Assembly: GCA_964399955.1 (NCBI GenBank)
Contig: CAYNST010000105.1
Location: forward strand, 1-12,106
DNA: 12,106 nt
DNA from: CAYNST01 sp964399955
Lineage (GTDB): Bacteria; Pseudomonadota; Gammaproteobacteria; Pseudomonadales; Cellvibrionaceae
Reading direction: 5' to 3'
Positions 7,472 through 12,106 of this stretch are shown piece by piece. The stretch's first letter is position 1, and each line of letters opens with the position of its first letter. A model generated the notes under the pieces. It ran no database searches and was not told the DNA's origin. It worked only from the letters and a program-made list of their open reading frames with translations. The translations under genes were made by a program, and so were the position numbers.

Positions 7472-7849
7472 ATGACTGAACCCACGCAGCCCGAACGGCG
7501 CCGCTATACGCGGGTTGCCCTGGACACCGAAGTCGACTTGATCCAGGGCGACAAGCGGTTTCGTTGCGACTTGCTGGACATTTCTCTGAATGGCTTGCTG
7601 GTTGCTTCCGCCGCTCACCGACAGATTCGCCCGGCTGAACCCTGCACGGTAGAGGTTCTGCTGACCGACTCGACGCACATCACCATGCAGTGCACCCTAG
7701 CCCACAGCAGCCCAAGCATTCTCGGCTTTCAGTGCACCAGCCTGGATATAGACAGCGCGGCCCACCTGCGGCGCCTGATCGAGTTCAACATGCCCGACTG
7801 CGAAGCATCCGACAGGGCGTTGTCCGAGCTTCTGCAACGCATCAAGTAG
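7472..7849 (+). CDS. single-domain PilZ c-di-GMP-binding protein
   Basis: A 125-residue cytoplasmic PilZ protein. The c-di-GMP-binding signature is complete: R10-x-x-x-R14 within ERRRYTR, and DISLNG (36-41), matching [D/N]xSxxG. The rest is the expected beta-barrel (strands around 17-25, 30-36, 57-66, 71-90) followed by a C-terminal helical tail from about 94, where LRRLIEFNMPD resembles the tails of stand-alone gammaproteobacterial PilZ adaptors. No output domain is present, so it probably acts by binding a partner. The gap of 188 bases after ettA suggests its own promoter, though none is obvious. The ATG is preceded by a weak purine stretch (GGTAGAG). The target process (motility, polysaccharide, pili) cannot be told from the context. 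Confidence 0.93.
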   Translation: MTEPTQPERRRYTRVALDTEVDLIQGDKRFRCDLLDISLNGLLVASAAHRQIRPAEPCTVEVLLTDSTHITMQCTLAHSSPSILGFQCTSLDIDSAAHLRRLIEFNMPDCEASDRALSELLQRIK

Positions 7850-7873
7850 CTGCTGCCCGATGCTCTGAAAACC

Positions 7874-7903
7874 AAAAAAGCCCGGCACTTGGCCGGGCTT
7901 TTT
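7874..7903. terminator. bidirectional intrinsic terminator
   Basis: AAAAAGCCCGGC - ACTTG - GCCGGGCTTTTT: a 7-bp GC stem with a 5-nt loop, flanked by an A-run on one side and a T-run on the other, so it can work on both strands. It starts 25 nt after the PilZ stop (plus strand) and 15 nt after the DUF1552 stop (minus strand), ending both convergent transcripts. Confidence 0.92.
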
Positions 7904-7917
7904 GTTGGCCTGCCAAA

Positions 7918-9213
7918 CTAGAAGACGCCGTTACCTGCTCCGTAATTATGGATGACGCCGCCCACGTGAGAGGACAAGCCCATGCCTTTTACCGCGTCCG
8001 CCAGCACGTTGCCGAAGGACGCTCCGGTGCGGCGCTGCATGCTGCGGAAGCCCGGAATGCCCGAGGCGATCAGGAAGGGGCCGTTGCCCGGTGTATGGTC
8101 CTGGCCGTTGCCCATATCAGTCACCTGCACCACCATGGTTGAGCCAAGCAGGCCTTCAGATTTCAGCCGCGCAATGAGATAGGCCACGCCCTTGTTCAGG
8201 TATTTGAGCATCTCCACGTTGGCACTGGTTGGACCGCCGTGGCAGGACTGGTGGTGGTCGCTGGTCCAGGAGGTTGAGTGAACGCCGGAGTTGCCACCCA
8301 CCCAGGAAGCCTGGTGATAATTACACTGAATGGACACCACGCGAGTCAGGCCACATTTCAATGCGCCGACGGCCACATCCGACTGCGCCTTGAGAGTGCC
8401 GAGAAAACCCGGCTCGTTATTTAACGACGGCGGGCTGCAGGCCCCACCGCCGCCGGTTGAGCTGTCCATCTCCTGTTGCTCAAGCGTGTCTATGCGCGCT
8501 TTGATCTTGTCCAGGGACGCAATATGCGTCTCCAGCCGTATGCGCTCCTCCTGCCCAAGCTTGGTTTTCAGTGCATCTAGGGCCGCCTTGTTGACATCCA
8601 ACACGCTGCGCTCCTGATCGTAGGCACTACCTCCGCCGGTCGGCGTAGGGGGGGCACTGTTGAACAGCTGCTGGAAGGCTGCGGAGGGGCGGTCCTCGTT
8701 GGTGACATGGGCGCCATCCAGCTTGGAGATGGAGTCACTGGTGGAGCCCTGCCCTGACAGCACTCCCAACTGCACCGACGAATACGGCGTCAGTGCGCCA
8801 ATGATCTTGGCCATTTGAAAGTTCAGGGACGAGCTGTTGGCTTCCCGGGGGTTGTACGAAGTGGCCCCCATGCAGCCAAAGGTGTTGCCGTGGCCGCCAC
8901 CGTATCCCCCAAAGGACAGGTCCGCCTCAGTGAAAGCGATGTTGGTCGCGTGCGGCTCCAACGCCTCGGTGCATTTGCCGGCAAACCCGCCGGAGGGCAG
9001 CCAGGTGCCACTGGGCGCGCCGTCGGGCAGATAAATAAAGATGATCTTGCGGTTGTTTTCCTGAGCCTCCGCATAGCGACTGGCAAATATGCCGCCCGCG
9101 ATAGTTGACGCTTTCAAGATGGAGGTGGATACACCAGCCTTGCCCAGCATGTCCAAGAATTTGCGGCGTTCCTGGTTGATGTGCTTCTGGGTTCTTTCCA
9201 AAGTCTTATTCAT
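7918..9213 (-). CDS. Tat-exported DUF1552 (HXXSHH family) protein
   Basis: A 431-residue protein of the DUF1552/HXXSHH family, biochemically uncharacterised as far as I know and regularly found next to DUF1592-type genes in Planctomycetes, Myxobacteria and some Gammaproteobacteria. The N-terminus is a twin-arginine signal: ERRKFLDML (R16-R17), a moderately hydrophobic stretch, and a likely cleavage site after A-E-A near residue 50, so it is exported folded. The family motif appears as HHQSCH (320-325), with Cys where the motif has its penultimate His. Near 363-385, VTDMGNGQDHTPGNGPFLIASG resembles the C-terminal metal-site region of DUF1501/alkaline-phosphatase-like proteins (my inference). 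Six cysteines occur in the mature part. The ATG at 9213 has AAGG nine nt upstream; a TTG at 9222 would have no spacing to it. It lies 50 nt after the cytochrome gene with no terminator between, so it is probably co-transcribed. Confidence 0.9.
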   Translation of the reverse strand: MNKTLERTQKHINQERRKFLDMLGKAGVSTSILKASTIAGGIFASRYAEAQENNRKIIFIYLPDGAPSGTWLPSGGFAGKCTEALEPHATNIAFTEADLSFGGYGGGHGNTFGCMGATSYNPREANSSSLNFQMAKIIGALTPYSSVQLGVLSGQGSTSDSISKLDGAHVTNEDRPSAAFQQLFNSAPPTPTGGGSAYDQERSVLDVNKAALDALKTKLGQEERIRLETHIASLDKIKARIDTLEQQEMDSSTGGGGACSPPSLNNEPGFLGTLKAQSDVAVGALKCGLTRVVSIQCNYHQASWVGGNSGVHSTSWTSDHHQSCHGGPTSANVEMLKYLNKGVAYLIARLKSEGLLGSTMVVQVTDMGNGQDHTPGNGPFLIASGIPGFRSMQRRTGASFGNVLADAVKGMGLSSHVGGVIHNYGAGNGVF

Positions 9214-9263
9214 TTTATTCAACCTTTTGCAATAGAGTCAGTGACGTGGGCTCGCGGATGCGC

Positions 9264-12106
9264 TTATTTGCGGAAGCGGATCAGATCCAACGTACCTAAC
9301 TTGCTGAACACGGCCTTGGGGCTGCTGTTATTGGCAGAGTATGCTTGCTGCAGCTGCTCTTTAACGCAGGCGTAATCCTCTACTTGCTCCTCAGTCAGAT
9401 CCGGCTCGTTATACTGGCCGCTCACCACGAATACAGAGTCTTTATCAATGGGCAGTCCGGTCAGGAAACGAAAGCTGTTCTGGATGAAACAGGCTTGCAC
9501 TGCGGGCAGCTGAGCGACGGCCCGGCCCAGCTCCTTGGTACCGCTGAACGTGATTTCGTCTGTGCCCTTGGCGGATGCGGTGCCAATCAGAGTCCCGGTA
9601 TTGTCGACACGCAGACCGGTCTGGCCATTGCTGCCCAATCCCTTCATGGTGGTGCGGAAGCGGCCGACCTGGTCAAAATCTTCCATGCCGAACAGCGGAT
9701 TGATAATGGTCTTGTGGCAACCGTCGCAGGAAGGGTGATCGGTGACAATCTCGTAGTACTCGCGGCTGGTCAGCACGCCCTGGCTCTCCAGCTGCATGAC
9801 TTGCTGCAGCAGATGATCGCGCTCGGCAGCCAAGACCGGTGGCGGATCTATGTGGTGACACAGCACCAGTTCACGCACATCCACCGCACGCTGAATGGGT
9901 GACGAGCGGTCGTCATGCGCGTTGGCGGTCATGAAGGCACCGGTGGTCAGCACGCCGCCACGGTTGGGCACATTTACCGGCGCCCAGCCATTGCCGTTGA
10001 AGTTGCCCACGCCGTAGAAGGTGGCCAGGCTGCGGTTGAGCATGCTGAAGTCGCCGCCGTAGAAAGATTCGAAGGGCACCGCATCGTTGTAGAACACGTA
10101 GCGGAACAGTTCGCGAACTTCTTCAGCCATATCCTGTTTGACCTGCTCGGTAAATGAGGGAATACCGGTGCGGGTTTTGGTGAGCACTTCGTCGGTGTTC
10201 AACCAGGTACCGGCAAAGCGGCCCACGTGCTCGCGGCCCCGTGCGGTAGCCAGCAGGCGGTTCACTTGCAGCTCAACCTCGGCGGTGGTGTTCAATTTAT
10301 TGTCCGCAGCGGCTTTCAGAAGAAGGTCGTCGGGCGTGCTGCCGGTAAACATGTACGCCAGAACTGTGGCGTACTCGTAGGGGTCCAGCACGTAGGCGTC
10401 GGCGTCCGCCAGCTCCAGGCTGGACAGGTTGGTCGCCGGTGCAGGGCTTGAACCTGCCAGTTTGGCCGGAGCCACGGTCACTGCACCTAGGTAGAGGTTC
10501 TTGTCGTTGCCGGGGGTGCCGTAGGGCTCGCGACCCTGGTCACCGCTGAAGGCGATGCGCACTTGCTGGCTGCCGGTAAGACCGGTTACCAGGAACTGGT
10601 ACTGGCGCAGCTCGTACTGCTCCACCATGACCATGGCAATGGTTCGGCCGCCTGCGGTGACGGTCATCAACGGCCAGGCGCGTTCAAAGTCGTTGCCGCG
10701 GGCGTTGATGATGATCAAAGTAGAGTCGGTGAAGGTGAAGTTGTGGCTGATATTGCCGTCGGTCCACAGGTTCCAGCTGCCGTCGTCGGTTAATCCACCG
10801 GTGGACTTGCTGGAGAAATTGGCACCGTTGACTGTGGTCCCGCCGGGGCCGGCTTCATAGCCATCGGCACTGGTCGCACCGCCACTGCTACCGCCGGTAG
10901 AGCCGGCACCCCAGCCCTGGGACAAGGCTTCCGCCACCGGAATACCCATCTCGGAGCGGTAGAGGAACTGCGGTGAGTTCAACGCGGCGGTCAACGCCAA
11001 ACGCATGCCGTCTGCCAAACCGTAGTCGGTGAAGAACTTGGTGTAGTCAGTGCGCTCTGCTGCAGTCACCGGACGACGGAACATCTTGTAGGCCAAAGTC
11101 ATGAAACGCTCCACACAAGCTGTTTGCGTGGAGCAGCCTGCGGCAACGCCGGTAGCCGATTTGGCAGCAATATTTTTAGCGTTTTCGTAGTACTTGTTGG
11201 CGTAGAGTTCGGTGACCGACAACAAGGTGTTGTTGGAAAAGCGGCTTTTGGTCAAGGTCACATCGGCCGGTACATTCTGCGCAAAGTTCTCAGCCGCAGA
11301 CACCAGCCCCAAGTCTTCCAGAGTGTTCTCGTATTCCTGTGCCGTCAGAATGCGCAACCCGCGGGTACCATAGGTGACCGGTGCTTCGGCGTCGCAGGAA
11401 GCGGTTGCGGCTTTCCAGGTCATCAGGTAAGCGGTGATGTCTGCCGCGCACTGACCCACACAAAGATTGGCCGTGTTTTTGGGCATGGTTTTCACGATCA
11501 GATCAAACAGCTGCTGCTCGCTTTCGAAGGCGTCCACTTTGATCTGACTGGAGGGGCCCTTACCGTCCACACCGTGACATGTCACACAACCTTGAACAGC
11601 TTCCTGGTATTTGGCACGACCAGCGGCGATGTCGGTGCGGAAGTCCGAGTATCTGGCGACGGCGCCGCCCGAGCTGGAGCTGGAACTTGATGAGCTGGAT
11701 GAGCTTGAAGAACTGGAGCTCGAAGAACTGCTGGAGCTGGACGTAGCTGTAGGCCTGGCAAAAGAAAGCAAATAGGCGGCAGCGTCTTCCGCACAGCTGT
11801 CAACGCAGGTTCCGGCGCTGCCGGGCGGCATCTGCAAGCGGATGTAAGTTGCCAAATTGCTGCGGGTGGTTTTTTTCAGGGCATTGATATCAAACCGGGT
11901 ATTGGAGCCGGAGCCGAAGGTGCCGTCGCCATTATTGCCGTGACAGAAGGCGCACTGCCTGCCGAACACCGTTTCTCCGTTGGCAACATTGCCAGGAGAC
12001 CCCGAGCTGGACGAACTTGAAGAGCTGGAACTGCTGGACGATGAGCTGGAACTGCTGGACGATGAGCTGGAACTGCTGGAAGCGCCTTCTTCGAGCTGGG
12101 GCTCAC
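9264..12106 (-). CDS. secreted polyserine-linked multihaem protein, DUF1587-DUF1595-CBM-DUF1592-DUF1588-DUF1585 (5' end outside window)
   Basis: The frame is open to the right edge; 946 residues are visible (numbered from the first full codon, 12102-12104) and the N-terminus with its export signal is missing. Order: polyserine linker 1 (9-34); cytochrome c module 1 with CAFCH (51-55) and a likely axial Met in QMPPG (92); polyserine linker 2 (122-145); cytochrome c module 2 with CVTCH (173-177) and Met207; DUF1587 (about 250-310, LTAQEYENTLEDLG); DUF1595 (about 330-390, FRRPVT...NSPQFLYRSE); a Gly/Ser linker; a CBM36/60-like module (about 413-545); DUF1592 (about 570-705); DUF1588 (about 712-815) with a third haem motif CDGCH (793-797); DUF1585 (about 855-945). 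Three c-type haems imply Ccm maturation outside the cytoplasm. The function is unknown; substrate-anchored electron transfer or oxidation is inference. The GTG at 11969 is internal, not a start. Confidence 0.9.
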   Translation of the reverse strand, partial: EPQLEEGASSSSSSSSSSSSSSSSSSSSSSSSSSGSPGNVANGETVFGRQCAFCHGNNGDGTFGSGSNTRFDINALKKTTRSNLATYIRLQMPPGSAGTCVDSCAEDAAAYLLSFARPTATSSSSSSSSSSSSSSSSSSSSSSSSGGAVARYSDFRTDIAAGRAKYQEAVQGCVTCHGVDGKGPSSQIKVDAFESEQQLFDLIVKTMPKNTANLCVGQCAADITAYLMTWKAATASCDAEAPVTYGTRGLRILTAQEYENTLEDLGLVSAAENFAQNVPADVTLTKSRFSNNTLLSVTELYANKYYENAKNIAAKSATGVAAGCSTQTACVERFMTLAYKMFRRPVTAAERTDYTKFFTDYGLADGMRLALTAALNSPQFLYRSEMGIPVAEALSQGWGAGSTGGSSGGATSADGYEAGPGGTTVNGANFSSKSTGGLTDDGSWNLWTDGNISHNFTFTDSTLIIINARGNDFERAWPLMTVTAGGRTIAMVMVEQYELRQYQFLVTGLTGSQQVRIAFSGDQGREPYGTPGNDKNLYLGAVTVAPAKLAGSSPAPATNLSSLELADADAYVLDPYEYATVLAYMFTGSTPDDLLLKAAADNKLNTTAEVELQVNRLLATARGREHVGRFAGTWLNTDEVLTKTRTGIPSFTEQVKQDMAEEVRELFRYVFYNDAVPFESFYGGDFSMLNRSLATFYGVGNFNGNGWAPVNVPNRGGVLTTGAFMTANAHDDRSSPIQRAVDVRELVLCHHIDPPPVLAAERDHLLQQVMQLESQGVLTSREYYEIVTDHPSCDGCHKTIINPLFGMEDFDQVGRFRTTMKGLGSNGQTGLRVDNTGTLIGTASAKGTDEITFSGTKELGRAVAQLPAVQACFIQNSFRFLTGLPIDKDSVFVVSGQYNEPDLTEEQVEDYACVKEQLQQAYSANNSSPKAVFSKLGTLDLIRFRK
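11670..11741 (-). repeat. polyserine linker 2 (24 consecutive Ser codons)
   Basis: Twenty-four serine codons in a row, mixing TCN and AGY codons, join cytochrome module 1 to module 2. No exact DNA period is visible, so the homopolymer is kept at the protein level. Polyserine linkers are established as flexible inter-module spacers in secreted carbohydrate-active proteins of Saccharophagus and relatives. Confidence 0.95.
12003..12080 (-). repeat. polyserine linker 1 (26 consecutive Ser codons) with 21-bp tandem repeat
   Basis: Twenty-six serine codons precede cytochrome module 1. The DNA from 12022 to 12080 is a near-perfect tandem repeat of a 21-bp unit (12022-12042, 12043-12063, partial 12064-12080), suggesting recent in-frame duplication of a 7-serine block. 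The residues on the N-terminal side (S-P-Q-L-E-E-G-A) belong to a further module beyond the window. Confidence 0.95.

Noticed and set aside
12003..12080. Short tandem repeats that might suggest a CRISPR-like array
   Set aside because: Units are contiguous without spacers and stay in frame as serine codons of a protein linker.
11876..12106. Minus-strand frame rich in Pro-Ala repeats at the right edge
   Set aside because: It is the alternative reading of the polyserine repeat; the serine frame continues through haem motifs and is clearly the real one.

Overview
The window looks like the chromosome of a gammaproteobacterium of the Cellvibrionaceae type (relatives of Saccharophagus, Teredinibacter, Cellvibrio). 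This rests on two things: a standard gammaproteobacterial housekeeping block (glyA - nrdR - ribD - ribE - ribBX - ribH, and ettA), and a surface protein whose modules are joined by long polyserine linkers, a habit best known from polysaccharide-degrading Cellvibrionaceae. The taxonomic call is inference, since no rRNA gene is present.

Layout. (1) Positions 72-3920, minus strand: nrdR, ribD, ribE, ribBX and ribH form a tight operon read right to left. Junctions are a 4-nt overlap (nrdR/ribD), 16 nt (ribD/ribE), 7 nt (ribE/ribBX) and 11 nt (ribBX/ribH). The first four genes all start with GTG. RibBX has an intact dihydroxybutanone-phosphate synthase half but a degenerate GTP cyclohydrolase II half, so a separate RibA is predicted elsewhere in the genome. 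(2) glyA (minus strand, 4131-5396) lies upstream of nrdR but is cut off from it by a strong intrinsic terminator at 4081-4104. (3) Positions 5397-5618 form a divergent promoter region, followed on the plus strand by ettA (5619-7283) and a small PilZ c-di-GMP receptor (7472-7849). (4) A bidirectional terminator at 7874-7903 separates this from a convergent minus-strand pair that runs off the right edge.

The most interesting part is that pair. The upstream gene (9264 to beyond 12106) encodes a very large secreted protein with two polyserine linkers, two class I cytochrome c modules, a third CxxCH haem motif, and the DUF1587-DUF1595-DUF1592-DUF1588-DUF1585 series known from Planctomycetes. A beta-rich module resembling a Ca-dependent xylan-binding CBM (CBM36/60-like) is inserted between DUF1595 and DUF1592. 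The downstream gene (7918-9213) encodes a Tat-exported DUF1552 (HXXSHH) protein. Polyserine linkers, haems, a carbohydrate-binding module and a co-exported partner together suggest an uncharacterised extracellular redox system acting on a plant or algal polymer. The parts are visible in the sequence; the function is inference.

In the first block, NrdR (repressor of ribonucleotide reductase genes) heads a run of genes that turn ribulose-5-phosphate and the GTP-derived pyrimidine into riboflavin. GlyA supplies one-carbon units for purine synthesis. EttA gates the ribosome according to ATP/ADP ratio. No mobile element, tRNA, rRNA or CRISPR array was seen.
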